Source: Mediterranea massiliensis (GTDB lineage Bacteria; Bacteroidota; Bacteroidia; Bacteroidales; Bacteroidaceae). From it: DNA of 64,000 nucleotides. Below are positions 8,924 to 18,519 of this stretch, piece after piece; the first letter of the stretch is position 1, and each line of letters opens with the position of its first letter. A program made the position numbers and the translations under genes. The stretch lies in contig NZ_LT635839.1 of NCBI RefSeq assembly GCF_900128475.1, forward strand, positions 421,112-485,111. Reading direction: 5' to 3'. Below the pieces are notes generated by a model. It did not search any database, was not told where the DNA came from, and saw only the letters and a list, made by a program, of their open reading frames with translations.

Positions 8924-9033
8924 GCAATGTTTTGCATCAGAAGAAGCAATGTTTTCTGCCAAAAGAAGCAATGTTTTGCGTCGGAAAAAGCAATGTTTTC
9001 GATGAAAGGGAACGATGTTTCGTCTGCGTCCCT
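8924..9033 (+). repeat. 22-bp tandem array with core GCAATGTTTT
   Basis: The 10-bp core GCAATGTTTT occurs at 8924, 8946, 8968 and 8990, exactly 22 bp apart. A degenerate fifth unit starts at 9012. The 12-bp remainders vary but tend to end in AAGAA or AAAAA. The array sits between the frd promoter and the PAP2 promoter. A second array of the same family is at 49509-49584 in the opposite orientation. Confidence 0.75.
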
Positions 9034-9075
9034 TCGCGAGGACGGCGACGGTCGTCGGATGGTTTTATAAGGATT

Positions 9076-9109
9076 TTTGTGTATACTTGGTAGATTTGCC
9101 TTATCTTTG
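9076..9109 (+). promoter_or_regulatory. Promoter of the PAP2 phosphatase gene
   Basis: TTTG at 9076-9079 and TATCTTTG at 9102-9109 resemble the -33 and -7 elements. The spacer is 22 bases, slightly long. The ATG follows 20 bases later. Confidence 0.5.
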
Positions 9110-9129
9110 GCGGTGAAATCCAAACGAAT

Positions 9130-9744
9130 ATGGTTATGAAGAGACTCTTTTGGGGAATGATGATGGTCCTGTTGTGTGCTCCGGCTCTGCGGGCGCAGAA
9201 CTGGGATGTCGACCTCCTGCATCGGGTGAACAGTTGGGACGGGAAATTCGTCCGCAATTATAATAAGGTAATATCGAAGTCGGAGCCTTACGTGGCCGTG
9301 GGCGTACCGGTAGCCATGGCGCTGGCGGCCTGGATCAGGCACGACAAGGACCTGCTGAAGGATGCGGTATACGTGGGTACCAGCGTGGCGGGTGCCTTTG
9401 TGGTGACCTATGGCATGAAGTATCTGGTGGGCAGGGAGCGGCCTTACGACCGTTGGCCTGATCGCGTGCATGCCTACAGCCGTGAGGACAGTCCGGCTTT
9501 CCCTTCGGGACATACGGCGACGGCTTTCGCGCTGGCTACCTCCTTGAGCATCACCTATCCCAAGTGGTATGTCATTGCCCCTTCAGCCCTGTGGGCCTGT
9601 TCGGTGGGCGTGTCGCGCATGAACGAGGGCGTTCACTACCCGTCGGACGTGCTGGCCGGAGCTTTTATCGGGGCAGGCTGTGCCGTCGTCAATGTCTATG
9701 TGAACCGTTGGCTGAACAAGTGGCTGTTCGGGGATGGAAGGTAG
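9130..9744 (+). CDS. Secreted or membrane-anchored PAP2-family phosphatase
   Basis: The 204-residue protein has the three motifs of the type 2 phosphatidic acid phosphatase superfamily: KYLVGRERP, PSGHTATAFA and SRMNEGVHYPSDVLAG. The second and third carry the catalytic histidines. The N-terminus is a signal peptide (hydrophobic residues 6-20, then RAQ). Only a few further hydrophobic stretches follow. It probably dephosphorylates a lipid phosphate or pyrophosphate on the periplasmic side. An in-frame ATG at 9136 is an equally possible start. It converges on the S41 protease gene with an inverted repeat between them. Confidence 0.88.
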   Translation: MVMKRLFWGMMMVLLCAPALRAQNWDVDLLHRVNSWDGKFVRNYNKVISKSEPYVAVGVPVAMALAAWIRHDKDLLKDAVYVGTSVAGAFVVTYGMKYLVGRERPYDRWPDRVHAYSREDSPAFPSGHTATAFALATSLSITYPKWYVIAPSALWACSVGVSRMNEGVHYPSDVLAGAFIGAGCAVVNVYVNRWLNKWLFGDGR

Positions 9745-9752
9745 TGGTGCGA

Positions 9753-9828
9753 GTGGTTAGCGGTGAACGGTTAGTGGTTAATGGTTAATGGTTAGTATTT
9801 GTCGCTAACCGTTCACCACTCACCGCTA
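9753..9828. repeat. Imperfect inverted repeat between convergent genes
   Basis: GGTTAGCGGTGAACGGTTAG on the left pairs with CTAACCGTTCACC...CCGCTAA on the right, around variants of GGTTAATGG. It lies exactly between the stops of the PAP2 and S41 genes, where it could act as a two-way terminator. A related copy lies at 58983-59062. Confidence 0.6.
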
Positions 9829-11412
9829 AAACAAGTATTTGTCTTCGCGCAGCACCTTGAGAGCCTGTTGCACACTTTCGTTCGTGGCGTTCATCACCTG
9901 ATAGTATTCGCTCATGTCCCACAGGTCGCGGGCGATGAGAGCCTTGAGTTGCGTGCGTATCAGGGGAAGTGCACGTTCGTATTGCGCTTCGTCAAACATT
10001 CTTTTCTCTTTGTCTGCCGCCGAGCGTATGTCTGCCATAAAGGCATCGTCTATCTGGAACTTGTCGTTGAAGGTCTTGAAGTCCTTGTAGTCTTTCTTCA
10101 GTTCGGCACGGTGCTTCTCGATGTAGCCTGTCGTCGCCTTGATGATGATGCCTTTGGCCACCAGCTGGCGGTGCCAGTCGGTGTAGAGTGTCGTGTCGAT
10201 GGGGACGAAGAAGTCGGGCATGATGCCACCGCCGCCATAGACGGTGCGTCCCAGGCGGAGAGTGCGATATTTCAGCGAGTCGGGGAAGTGGATGCTGTCG
10301 GCGTGCATCAGTTCGCCGTGGTTGAAACGGTCGAGCAGGTCCTTGGCATAAGCCTCCTGCATGTCCTCTCCCTTGCCGTTATAGGGCTTCTGGATGCATC
10401 GGCCCGATGGGGTGTAGTAGCGGGCGATGGTGAGTCGGATCATGGAGCCGTCAGGCAAGTCGATGGGGCGCTGCACCAAGCCTTTGCCGAACGTGCGCCG
10501 ACCTACCACCACTCCGCGGTCCCAGTCCTGGATGGCTCCCGTCACAATCTCGCTGGCCGAAGCCGAGTATTCGTCTACCAGCACGACCAGCCTTCCCTGG
10601 CGGAAGGCTCCGTTGCCCTTGGCCGCGAATTCGGCCCGGCGGGAAGCGCGCCCTTCCGTGTAGACGATGAGTTCCTTTTGTCCCAAGAACTCATTGGCCA
10701 GGTCGATGGCAGCATTCAGATAACCGCCGCCGTTGCCCTGCAGGTCGAGTATCAGGTCCTTCATCCCTTGCTGTTGCAGGTCTTTCAGGGCTTTGGAAAA
10801 TTCTTCGGCAGTCGTGGCTCCGAAGCGGTTGATGCGGATGTAGCCGATGTGTTTGTCGGCCATGTACGAAGCGTCGAGGCTGTAGAGGGGAATTTTGTCG
10901 CGTGTCACGTCGAAGTGAAGCAGGTCGCTGACTCCCCGCCGAACGACGGTCAGGTTCACTCGGCTGCCTTTGGGGCCCCGAAGCCGTTTCATGATGTCTT
11001 CGGTACCCATCTTTACGCCGGCAATGGCGCTGTCGTTGACGGCCGTAATGCGGTCTCCGGCCAGGATGCCTACCTTTTCCGAAGGGCCTCCGCTGACAGG
11101 CTGGATGACGAGCAGCGTGTCTTCAATCATCTGGAACTGTATGCCGATACCCTCGAAGTTGCCTTGTAAGGGTTCGTTCATCTTCTTCACTTCTTCGGCA
11201 TTGTTGTAGGTGGAGTGCGGGTCGAGATGTTCGAGCATGCCGACGATGGCATTTTCCACCAGTCGGTTTTCGTTCACCGTATCCACATATAGGCGGCTGA
11301 TGGCAAATTCGGCCATCTGCAGTTTGCGCAAGGGGCTGTCATTCAGTTTCTGCCCGGCGGCCTGTGCCGTATACAATAGGGCAAACAGGAGCAAAAGATT
11401 TATCTTTTTCAT
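9826..11412 (-). CDS. S41-family C-terminal processing peptidase with PDZ domain
   Basis: The 528-residue protease has a signal peptide ending near AAGQ. An N-terminal helical domain is followed by a PDZ domain around residues 85-170 (GNFEGIGIQFQ, VGILAGDRITAVND). The S41 catalytic domain holds the nucleophile region DEYSASASEIVTGAIQD and the general-base lysine in RRTFGKGLVQ. Such enzymes cut envelope proteins near their C-termini in the periplasm. It is last in a run parE-coaD-S41, with 14 bases between coaD and its start, so it is probably co-transcribed. Substrates are unknown. Confidence 0.92.
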   Translation of the reverse strand: MKKINLLLLFALLYTAQAAGQKLNDSPLRKLQMAEFAISRLYVDTVNENRLVENAIVGMLEHLDPHSTYNNAEEVKKMNEPLQGNFEGIGIQFQMIEDTLLVIQPVSGGPSEKVGILAGDRITAVNDSAIAGVKMGTEDIMKRLRGPKGSRVNLTVVRRGVSDLLHFDVTRDKIPLYSLDASYMADKHIGYIRINRFGATTAEEFSKALKDLQQQGMKDLILDLQGNGGGYLNAAIDLANEFLGQKELIVYTEGRASRRAEFAAKGNGAFRQGRLVVLVDEYSASASEIVTGAIQDWDRGVVVGRRTFGKGLVQRPIDLPDGSMIRLTIARYYTPSGRCIQKPYNGKGEDMQEAYAKDLLDRFNHGELMHADSIHFPDSLKYRTLRLGRTVYGGGGIMPDFFVPIDTTLYTDWHRQLVAKGIIIKATTGYIEKHRAELKKDYKDFKTFNDKFQIDDAFMADIRSAADKEKRMFDEAQYERALPLIRTQLKALIARDLWDMSEYYQVMNATNESVQQALKVLREDKYLF

Positions 11413-11426
11413 ATCGTTTCAGTTTT

Positions 11427-11888
11427 TTATTCGTTGGAGGTGTCCATGCCTTCGGGCAAGAACATGCTGACGTCTTTTCCATATCCCATCAATTCGCGGA
11501 CGATGGTGGAGCTGACGCAGGTGAGTTCGGGTTCGGTGAAGAGGAGGATGGTTTCGATGCCGGTCAGCTTGCGGTTGATGTCGGCGATGGTTTCTTCGTA
11601 TTCAAAGTCTTTGACCGTGCGGATACCTCGGATGATGAGGTTCGCTCCCACATGGCGGGCAAAGTCGATGGTCAGGCTGTCATAGGCTTGTACGCTGACG
11701 CGCGGTTCGTCCTTATATAGCTTGCTGATCATGGCCTCGCGGGCGGCAATGGGGAAATGGGTGTGTTTGTTGTCATTGATGCCGATACCGATGACGATTT
11801 CGTCGATAAATGTCAGGGCGCGTTTCACTACTGAGTAGTGTCCCACGGTAAAGGGATCGAATGTCCCTGGAAAAATTGCTTTGGTCAT
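11427..11888 (-). CDS. coaD: Phosphopantetheine adenylyltransferase
   Basis: The 153-residue enzyme transfers AMP from ATP to 4'-phosphopantetheine, the penultimate step of coenzyme A synthesis. It shows the nucleotidyltransferase signature [14 protein letters not shown], the [12 protein letters not shown] segment that binds substrate, and the C-terminal [14 protein letters not shown] motif ([13 protein letters not shown]). The length is standard. It lies between parE and the S41 protease on the same strand. Confidence 0.96.
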   Translation of the reverse strand: MTKAIFPGTFDPFTVGHYSVVKRALTFIDEIVIGIGINDNKHTHFPIAAREAMISKLYKDEPRVSVQAYDSLTIDFARHVGANLIIRGIRTVKDFEYEETIADINRKLTGIETILLFTEPELTCVSSTIVRELMGYGKDVSMFLPEGMDTSNE

Positions 11889-11970
11889 AATGTATATAGG
11901 TTTTAGGCTTAGCTATAAGGTATTGGGAACTGAAGCCAGACGGCCATGCCTGATACCTCAAACCTGATGC

Positions 11971-13890
11971 CTAATTTATTCTGTCTTCTTCGATTACCAG
12001 ATTGTCTATGATGAAGCTCTGACGTTCCATGGTGTTCTTGCCCATGTAGAACTCGAGCAGCTCCTTGACGGCATCCGTCTTGCGCAGGCTGACCTGTTCG
12101 AGGCGCATGTCCTTGCCGATGAAGTGGCGGAACTCGTCGGGTGAGATTTCTCCCAAACCTTTGAATCGGGTGATTTCTGGATTGGGACCCAGTTCGTCAA
12201 TGGACTTGAGGCGTTCGTCTTCGGTGTAGCAGTAGTTGGTCTTCTTCTTGTTGCGCACACGGAAAAGGGGCGTCTGCAGGATGTAGACGTGCCCTTTCTT
12301 GATGAGGTCGGGGAAGAACTGAAGGAAGAACGTGATGATGAGCAGGCGGATGTGCATGCCGTCCACATCGGCATCGGTGGCTACGATGACTTTGTTGTAA
12401 CGCAGCCCGTCGAGCCCGTCCTCTATGTTGAGGGCCGCTTGCAGCAGGTTGAATTCCTCGTTCTCGTATACGACCTTTTTGGTCAGTCCGTAAGAGTTGA
12501 GCGGTTTTCCGCGCAGGGAGAATACGGCCTGAGTATTGACGTCGCGGCTTTTGGTGATGGAGCCGCTGGCCGAGTCACCCTCCGTGATGAAGATGCACGA
12601 ATCGGCTTCCTGCTCTTTGCCTTTGCCGTCGCTCAGGTGGTAGCGGCAATCGCGCAGCTTGCGGTTGTGCAGGTTGGCCTTCTTGGCACGTTCACGGGCC
12701 AGTTTGGTGACTCCGGCGATGGCTTTGCGTTCCTTTTCGGAGTCTTGTATCTTCTGAAGCATGACTTCGGCCACGAGAGGATTCTTGTGCAGGAAGTTGT
12801 CCACTTCAGTTTTGATGAAGTCGCCCACATATTTGTTTACCGTAGGTCCGGCAGGTTGGTTCTCCTGCGGATTGGCCGGCCACATGTTGTTGGAGCCCAA
12901 TTTCGTTTTTGTCTGGCTTTCGAACATAGGCTCTTCCACATCGATGGCGATGGCAGCTACCAGGCCGTTGCGGATATCGGCATAGTCCATGTTCTTGTTG
13001 TAGAATTCCTTGATGGTGCGGGCCAGGTGTTCTTTCAAAGCTGTCTGGTGCGTACCTCCCTGAGTCGTGTGCTGTCCGTTGACAAAGGAGTAGTATTCTT
13101 CACCATACTGGTTGGTATGCGTGAAGGCTATTTCAATGTCTTCTCCTTTCAGGTGGACAATGTCGTAGAGTCCCTCGCTGGTCATGTTGTCCTTCAGCAG
13201 GTCCTCCAATCCGTGACGGGAAACGATGCGCTGGCCGTTGTAGACGAAAGTCAGCCCCGTGTTCAGATACGTATAGTTGCGTAGCAGGGTTTCTACAAAC
13301 TGGTTCTGGAAGCTGTAGCCCACAAACAGCGTATTGTCGGGCTCAAAGAAAATATAGGTCCCGGTTTCTTCCTGAGTGTCTTCAGTCGTGTCAGACTTCA
13401 ATACTCCTCGTTCAAAAATAGCGGTACGAACTTTTCCATCGCGGTAACTGCGCACCTCGAAGCGGCTGCTCAAGGCATTTACGGCCTTGATACCCACTCC
13501 GTTCAGACCGACACTCTTCTTGAAGGCTTTGGAATCATATTTACCGCCTGTATTCAGTTTGCTTACGGCCTCGATGAGTTTTCCTTGCGGAATGCCTCGT
13601 CCGAAGTCGCGTACACTGACACGCAGGTTATCTTCAATGTTCACCTCAATTTTCTTGCCGGCTCCCATCTTGAATTCGTCTATCGAATTGTCCATTACCT
13701 CCTTGAGCAACACATAGATGCCGTCGTCACTCTGCGAGCCGTCGCCCAGTCGGCCGATATACATACCCGAACGGACACGGATGTGTTCCATGTCGTCCAG
13801 ATGGCGTATGTTGTCGTCGGTATAAGCCACAGGTTGGTCTGTCAGTTGTAAGCTATTGTCTTTATCTGTAAATTCTTCCATGTCCTTCAT
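11971..13890 (-). CDS. parE: DNA topoisomerase IV subunit B
   Basis: This GHKL ATPase subunit of a type II topoisomerase is about 639 residues from the chosen ATG. It partners with ParC to unlink replicated chromosomes. It shows the ATP-binding site ([37 protein letters not shown]) and the TOPRIM metal site ([10 protein letters not shown] and [10 protein letters not shown]). It ends without the long gyrase insert. The in-frame TTG at 13908 overlaps the -7 element, so I prefer ATG 13890; ATG 13881 is also possible. The type is judged from length and from common annotation in the phylum. Confidence 0.92.
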   Translation of the reverse strand: MKDMEEFTDKDNSLQLTDQPVAYTDDNIRHLDDMEHIRVRSGMYIGRLGDGSQSDDGIYVLLKEVMDNSIDEFKMGAGKKIEVNIEDNLRVSVRDFGRGIPQGKLIEAVSKLNTGGKYDSKAFKKSVGLNGVGIKAVNALSSRFEVRSYRDGKVRTAIFERGVLKSDTTEDTQEETGTYIFFEPDNTLFVGYSFQNQFVETLLRNYTYLNTGLTFVYNGQRIVSRHGLEDLLKDNMTSEGLYDIVHLKGEDIEIAFTHTNQYGEEYYSFVNGQHTTQGGTHQTALKEHLARTIKEFYNKNMDYADIRNGLVAAIAIDVEEPMFESQTKTKLGSNNMWPANPQENQPAGPTVNKYVGDFIKTEVDNFLHKNPLVAEVMLQKIQDSEKERKAIAGVTKLARERAKKANLHNRKLRDCRYHLSDGKGKEQEADSCIFITEGDSASGSITKSRDVNTQAVFSLRGKPLNSYGLTKKVVYENEEFNLLQAALNIEDGLDGLRYNKVIVATDADVDGMHIRLLIITFFLQFFPDLIKKGHVYILQTPLFRVRNKKKTNYCYTEDERLKSIDELGPNPEITRFKGLGEISPDEFRHFIGKDMRLEQVSLRKTDAVKELLEFYMGKNTMERQSFIIDNLVIEEDRIN

Positions 13891-13905
13891 GCAGGTTTTA
13901 ATGCG

Positions 13906-13913
13906 CAAATTTA
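13906..13913 (-). promoter_or_regulatory. -7 promoter element for parE
   Basis: TAAATTTG on the minus strand matches TAnnTTTG. It implies a very short leader and rules out the in-frame TTG at 13908 as the start. Confidence 0.55.
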
Positions 13914-14011
13914 CGATTTTCTGTGGGATAGTTGGCTTTGTTCATTGCTTTTTTCGTAAAAGGATTTGAAAATGAGAAGTCTTATCCTTGACTGATATGG
14001 AAAAAATAGAT

Positions 14012-14019
14012 TATTTTTG
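14012..14019 (+). promoter_or_regulatory. -7 promoter element for the GH20 gene
   Basis: TATTTTTG matches TAnnTTTG, 46 bases before the ATG at 14066. CTTG at 13987-13990 is a weak -33 candidate at a 21-base spacing. Confidence 0.5.
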
Positions 14020-14065
14020 CAGCGATGTTGGAAGTCGTTTTCCACTCGCTTAAATAATAATATTT

Positions 14066-15919
14066 ATGAAAAAAATCAATGTTGTAAGTCTGTGGTGTGT
14101 TTATGCGCTGCTGTTGTGTCTGGTCAGTTGTACCGCCAGAAAGGTCGAAACGGGTGACTTTCATGTCATTCCTCTTCCTCAGGAAATTGTGGAAGGAGAT
14201 ACGGCTGCTCCTTTTATCCTTCGTCCGTCTACAGCCATTTGCTATCCGGTCGGAAATGAAAAAATGGAACGGACAGCCCGCTTCTTGGCTTCGTATGTCA
14301 AGGAGATGTGTGGTCTGGATTTGGAAGTGACCACTTCATCGGGCAAGAATCAAATCCAGCTGGTTTTGGATGAAAGCATATCCAATCAGGAAGGCTATGA
14401 AATGCAGGTCGCACAAGACGGCATCGTACTGAAAGGCGCAACGGAGGTCGGTGTGTTTTACGGCATACAGACGTTGCACAAGGCCTTGCCCATTACCGAC
14501 GGAAGGGCACTTGTCTCTTTGCCGGCTTGTACCGTCAAGGATTATCCCCGTTTCGGATATCGTGGATTTATGGTGGATGTAGGTCGTCATTATTTTCCCG
14601 TTGATTATCTGAAAGAGATTATCGACATTCTTGCTCTGCACAATATCAATTATTTCCATTGGCATCTGACGGAGGACCAGGGATGGCGTATCGAAATTAA
14701 GAAATATCCCAAACTGACGGAAATCGGCTCCTATCGGAAGGAAACCATTACTGCGCCCGGATCCAATGAATACGACGGAGTACCGGTCAGCGGATTCTAT
14801 ACACAGGAAGAGGCCAAGGAAATTGTGCGTTATGCTGCTGAGCGTTTCATCACCGTCATACCTGAGATTGACATGCCGGGTCACATGATGGCCGCATTGG
14901 CATCTTATCCAGAGTTGGGATGTACAGGCGGACCTTACGAGATACCGACTCGTTTTGGTGTATTCGATGAAGTGTTGTGTGGTGGTAATGAGCAGACCCT
15001 TCAGTTTGCCAAAGATGTTCTGAATGAAATCATGGATATTTTCCCTTCCGAATATATTCATATCGGTGGAGACGAGTGTCCTAAGGTGCGTTGGAGAGAA
15101 TGTCCCAAGTGTCAGGCAAAGATTCGTGAATTGGGTTTGAAGTCTACCCCCGAACATACGAAAGAGAATCAGCTTCAGGCTTATTTTATGGGCGAAGTAG
15201 AAAAGGTCATCAATGCCCGTGGGCGCAAGATGATGGGTTGGGACGAAATCCTGGAGGGCAATCCCACAAAGACATCTACCGTCATGGCTTGGACAAGTCC
15301 GAAGGCCGGTATCAAGTCGGCCCAGTTGCAGCATAAGACGATTATCTGTCCAATCACCCATCTGTATTTCAGCAATCCCGGCTATAACCGCTTGAAGGGA
15401 GTGGCGAGTGTGGAGAGAGTTTATAATTTTGAGCCGGTATCCGATGTGCTGACTTCCGAGGAACAGAAAAATATTATTGGTGCACAGGGGTGCATCTGGA
15501 CCGAATGGACCAAAGATAGTGTGAAGATGGAGTGGCAGATGATGCCGCGTATTGCTGCATTGAGTGAACTGCAGTGGACGAATCCTGCCAAGAAGAACTT
15601 GGATAGTTTCTTAAAGCGTTTGCGTCACCAGCTGGATATCTATCGTTTGTATGGCTATCATTATAGGGAAGATATCGAAGAAGCAGCCATCGAAATTAGT
15701 CCAGTCTCTGAAGAAGGTAAGGCACTTGTTACCTTGAAGACATTCGATAATGCTCCAATTTATTATACTACTGACGGAACTGTTCCCACGACGGCTTCTT
15801 TACGATATGATATGCCTTTTACGGTCAATCAGAATGACTGCATCAAGGCTGTAGTTGTTCGGGGTAATAGGATGAGTGATGTGGTGGAAGAAAAAGTGCA
15901 AGCTGCTTCTGAAAAGTAA
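14066..15919 (+). CDS. Beta-N-acetylhexosaminidase, GH20, lipoprotein
   Basis: The 617-residue enzyme releases terminal N-acetylhexosamines from glycans, probably host mucin or other glycoproteins. A signal peptide ends in the lipobox LCLVSC, so it is likely lipid-anchored. An N-terminal GH20b domain (about residues 30-150) precedes the catalytic barrel with FHWHLTEDQGWR. The Asp-Glu catalytic pair is in HIGGDECPKVRW. A C-terminal domain near residues 545-610 (APIYYTTDGTVPT) is the chitobiase-type beta-sandwich. It is monocistronic with its own promoter and a bidirectional terminator downstream. Confidence 0.95.
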   Translation: MKKINVVSLWCVYALLLCLVSCTARKVETGDFHVIPLPQEIVEGDTAAPFILRPSTAICYPVGNEKMERTARFLASYVKEMCGLDLEVTTSSGKNQIQLVLDESISNQEGYEMQVAQDGIVLKGATEVGVFYGIQTLHKALPITDGRALVSLPACTVKDYPRFGYRGFMVDVGRHYFPVDYLKEIIDILALHNINYFHWHLTEDQGWRIEIKKYPKLTEIGSYRKETITAPGSNEYDGVPVSGFYTQEEAKEIVRYAAERFITVIPEIDMPGHMMAALASYPELGCTGGPYEIPTRFGVFDEVLCGGNEQTLQFAKDVLNEIMDIFPSEYIHIGGDECPKVRWRECPKCQAKIRELGLKSTPEHTKENQLQAYFMGEVEKVINARGRKMMGWDEILEGNPTKTSTVMAWTSPKAGIKSAQLQHKTIICPITHLYFSNPGYNRLKGVASVERVYNFEPVSDVLTSEEQKNIIGAQGCIWTEWTKDSVKMEWQMMPRIAALSELQWTNPAKKNLDSFLKRLRHQLDIYRLYGYHYREDIEEAAIEISPVSEEGKALVTLKTFDNAPIYYTTDGTVPTTASLRYDMPFTVNQNDCIKAVVVRGNRMSDVVEEKVQAASEK

Positions 15920-15974
15920 AACTCTGTCATCACTTTCCTGCTGTCATTGAGGGCGGCAGGAAGGATGATTCAGG

Positions 15975-16023
15975 AAAAAATGTCCTCCATTGCCGAGATT
16001 GGGACAATGGAGGACATTTTTTT
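15975..16023. terminator. Bidirectional intrinsic terminator
   Basis: TGTCCTCCATTG (15981-15992) pairs with CAATGGAGGACA (16005-16016). Six A residues lie before and seven T residues after, so it can stop the GH20 transcript and the opposing GNAT transcript. Confidence 0.88.
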
Positions 16024-16041
16024 GTATTTATTGGAATTCAT

Positions 16042-17178
16042 TTATCCGATGGCTTTCCGGAAGGCACGTCGCCGCTTGTGTTGTTCGGAACGGAAGTAGT
16101 CCCATTGTGCCTGTACTTTGGAGTTCAGTTCCATTTCGGGATTGCTTTCGGCGTATTCAAAGCCCAGTTGCTGGTAGACGGGGATGAGGTCGGTAAACAG
16201 CAAGGCATTGACGCCCTTGTTCTGATATTCAGGCTTTACGGCTACAAGGAGCAAGTCGAGTATCTTGGCACGGCGTTTGAAGAAAAGAGCCTTCAGCAGG
16301 TAGTACCAGCCGAAAGGAAGCAGGCGTCCGTGTGCTTTCTGCAAAGCTTCGGAAAGTGAGGGCATGGAGATACCTACGGCTATCAGTTGGTCATCTTGGT
16401 CAGTGACAAGGGTTACCATGCGCAGGTCGAGAATGGGCAAGTACATCTTGACGTACTGGTCTATCTGTCGTTGTGACAAGGCAGAGTAGCCGTACAGCTG
16501 GCTGTAGGCTTCGTTGATCAGTTTGAAGATGGCTTGGCCATAATCTTTGGCAATCTTTCTTCCTGAGGTATATTTCTTTATTTTCAGGTTGTATTTCCGT
16601 TGGATGAGGTCAGCGATGCGGCGATGTTTGTCGGGAATGGCATCGGGAACGTAGAGTTTATATTCTACCCAGTCGGCATCTTTCACGAAGCCCATTTGTT
16701 CCATATGCTTCGGATAATAGGGATAGTTATAGATGGTAGCCATGGTTCCCAGTTGGTCGAAGCCTTCGATGAGCATGCCTTCGGCATCCATGTCGGTAAA
16801 TCCAAGCGGCCCCACGATGTTGGTCATGCCGCGTTCTTTTCCCCATTGTTCGACAGCCTGTATCAAGGCCTTAGATACTTCTGCATCATCTGTGAAGTCA
16901 ATCCATCCGAAACGGACATCCTTTTTGTTCCATGTCTGGTTTGCCTTATGGTTGATGATAGCTGCCACGCGTCCTACCAGCTTTCCATCCTTGTAAGCCA
17001 TGAAGTATTCGGCTTCACAAAATTCGAAGGCCGCGTTTTTTCGTTTGTTGAACGTGTTAAGCATGTCGTCAAACAAGTCGGGAACAGAGTATGGGTTGTT
17101 TTTGTACAGTTCGTAGTTGAAGCGGATGAAGCGCTTCAGCTCTCGTTTTGTGGTAACTTTCTTGATTGTAACAGCCAT
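16042..17178 (-). CDS. GNAT-fold N-acetyltransferase-like protein
   Basis: The 378-residue protein resembles the conserved Bacteroidetes family of double-GNAT-like proteins of unknown substrate. It has an N-terminal half with YFMAYKDGKLVGRVAAIINH, the core strand of a GNAT fold. A C-terminal half has LDLLLVAVKPEYQNKGVNALL, the acetyl-CoA-binding loop region. It ends in a basic tail. The ATG follows a TATCTTTG promoter element at 17208-17215. Neighbouring genes give no functional clue. Confidence 0.7.
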   Translation of the reverse strand: MAVTIKKVTTKRELKRFIRFNYELYKNNPYSVPDLFDDMLNTFNKRKNAAFEFCEAEYFMAYKDGKLVGRVAAIINHKANQTWNKKDVRFGWIDFTDDAEVSKALIQAVEQWGKERGMTNIVGPLGFTDMDAEGMLIEGFDQLGTMATIYNYPYYPKHMEQMGFVKDADWVEYKLYVPDAIPDKHRRIADLIQRKYNLKIKKYTSGRKIAKDYGQAIFKLINEAYSQLYGYSALSQRQIDQYVKMYLPILDLRMVTLVTDQDDQLIAVGISMPSLSEALQKAHGRLLPFGWYYLLKALFFKRRAKILDLLLVAVKPEYQNKGVNALLFTDLIPVYQQLGFEYAESNPEMELNSKVQAQWDYFRSEQHKRRRAFRKAIG

Positions 17179-17207
17179 GTTTTCAACTTCTTTATTTTAT
17201 GTGGGGG

Positions 17208-17215
17208 CAAAGATA
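17208..17215 (-). promoter_or_regulatory. -7 promoter element of the GNAT-like gene
   Basis: TATCTTTG on the minus strand matches TAnnTTTG, 29 bases before the start codon. Confidence 0.5.
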
Positions 17216-17270
17216 ATGTTTTTTAATGAAGTATAAAGGATGAAGAATAAAGAATGCGCGGTGATGATTG

Positions 17271-18266
17271 TCAACCGGCATTGCTGATGAGCCATACTGT
17301 ATAACCTATATAGCAGGCTATGAGTATACTTCCTTCGATGCGTGTAATGGTTCGTTTGCCGAAGAAAACACCGAAAATCCACAGTAGGATGCTGGACCCT
17401 ACCAGTACCAGCAGGTCGATGTTGTTGATGCCTGCCAGATGAAGCGGAGTGATGGAGGCCGAACAGCCCAGTACGAAAAAGATATTGAACAAGTTACTGC
17501 CTACCACGTTTCCAATGGCTATTTCGGGATTCTTCTTCAATGCAGCTACAATGCTGGTAGCCAGTTCTGGCAGGGAGGTCCCGCCTGCTACAAGGGTCAG
17601 GCCGATAACCGATTCGCTGACGCCCAGTGAGCGGGCTATGCCACTGGCACCATCCACAAAGAGCTGTCCGCCATAGATAAGCCCTGCCAGTCCACCTACA
17701 ATGTAGAGGATGGAACGCCACAGGGGCATATCCTTGATTTCTGTACCTTCTTCAATAGCGGTGGTTTCTGCATTCCCTTCGTTTGTAGGAATTGGCTGGG
17801 GTTGTTTGGCGATGGCAAATGTATAGCTCAGGAAAATAGCCATGAAGCAGAGTAGGATGAGGCCGTCGGTAATGCTGATGACGTTATCGTCTGCATGGTC
17901 CAGCAGCCTGTCGTTGCCCATGACCAACAAAGCGATGGAGGCCAGGATGCAAAGTGGTATTTCTTTGAGCAGGGTGTTTCGTTGAACGACGATGGGAGCA
18001 AACATGGCGGTACAACCTACAATCATCAGTGCATTGAAGATGTTGCTGCCCACCACGTTGCCGACGGCGATGTCGGCACTGCCTTTGAGGGCCGATGATA
18101 CACTGACGGCCAGTTCGGGTGCCGAAGTACCAAAAGCTACAATGGTGAGTCCGATTACGATGTTGGGGATGTGGAAACGTTTGGCTATGGCCGAGGCACC
18201 ATCAGTCAATCCGTTGGCACCCAACAGGATGAGGATGAGTCCTCCGATAAGGAATAGTATGTCCAT
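17271..18266 (-). CDS. Calcium/sodium antiporter, YrbG type
   Basis: The 331-residue inner-membrane protein has about ten hydrophobic segments and the two inverted alpha-repeats of the cation/Ca exchanger superfamily: VAFGTSAPELAVSVSSALKG near residue 45 and VAGGTSLPELATSIVAALKK near residue 225. The glutamates in these repeats bind the ion. A hydrophilic loop around residues 150-185 links the halves. It probably exports Ca2+ in exchange for Na+. It has its own promoter element at 18298-18305. Confidence 0.92.
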   Translation of the reverse strand: MDILFLIGGLILILLGANGLTDGASAIAKRFHIPNIVIGLTIVAFGTSAPELAVSVSSALKGSADIAVGNVVGSNIFNALMIVGCTAMFAPIVVQRNTLLKEIPLCILASIALLVMGNDRLLDHADDNVISITDGLILLCFMAIFLSYTFAIAKQPQPIPTNEGNAETTAIEEGTEIKDMPLWRSILYIVGGLAGLIYGGQLFVDGASGIARSLGVSESVIGLTLVAGGTSLPELATSIVAALKKNPEIAIGNVVGSNLFNIFFVLGCSASITPLHLAGINNIDLLVLVGSSILLWIFGVFFGKRTITRIEGSILIACYIGYTVWLISNAG

Positions 18267-18297
18267 GTTTCAGAATATGTAATAGAGTTTCAGGGCG

Positions 18298-18305
18298 CAA
18301 AGATA
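18298..18305 (-). promoter_or_regulatory. -7 promoter element of the exchanger gene
   Basis: TATCTTTG on the minus strand matches TAnnTTTG, 32 bases before the start codon. Confidence 0.5.
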
Positions 18306-18387
18306 ATGAAAGGCGCGAGCAGAGACAAACGAAAAACAAAATTTTCTAAATGGAGCCGTTCGGAAGCCTCATTTTATTACCAATAAA

Positions 18388-18519
18388 TAACGTGAATTCG
18401 ATATAAGTAAATAAATATCTCATTGAAAATTAGAAACATAGCGATAAAAGTATTAAATTTATAGTACTCAATTATAACATTTAAACGATTACCGCTATGT
18501 TCTCAGAGTCTAAAATTAC
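18388..18519 (+). mobile_element. Left fragment of an interrupted IS982-family element
   Basis: The left terminal repeat TAACGTGAATTCGATATAAG (18388-18407) matches the inverted right end at 27682-27701 in 18 of 20 positions. An ATG at 18497 opens a reading frame coding MFSESKIT. It breaks off at 18519, where island 1 begins. Joined to 26797 the frame continues in phase into the transposase. AATAA next to both outer ends (18382-18386 and 27702-27706) could be the target duplication. Confidence 0.75.

Noticed and set aside
8924..9033. Possible CRISPR array at the 22-bp repeats
   Set aside because: The units are too short (10-bp core, 12-bp filler), the cores vary, and there are no cas genes.
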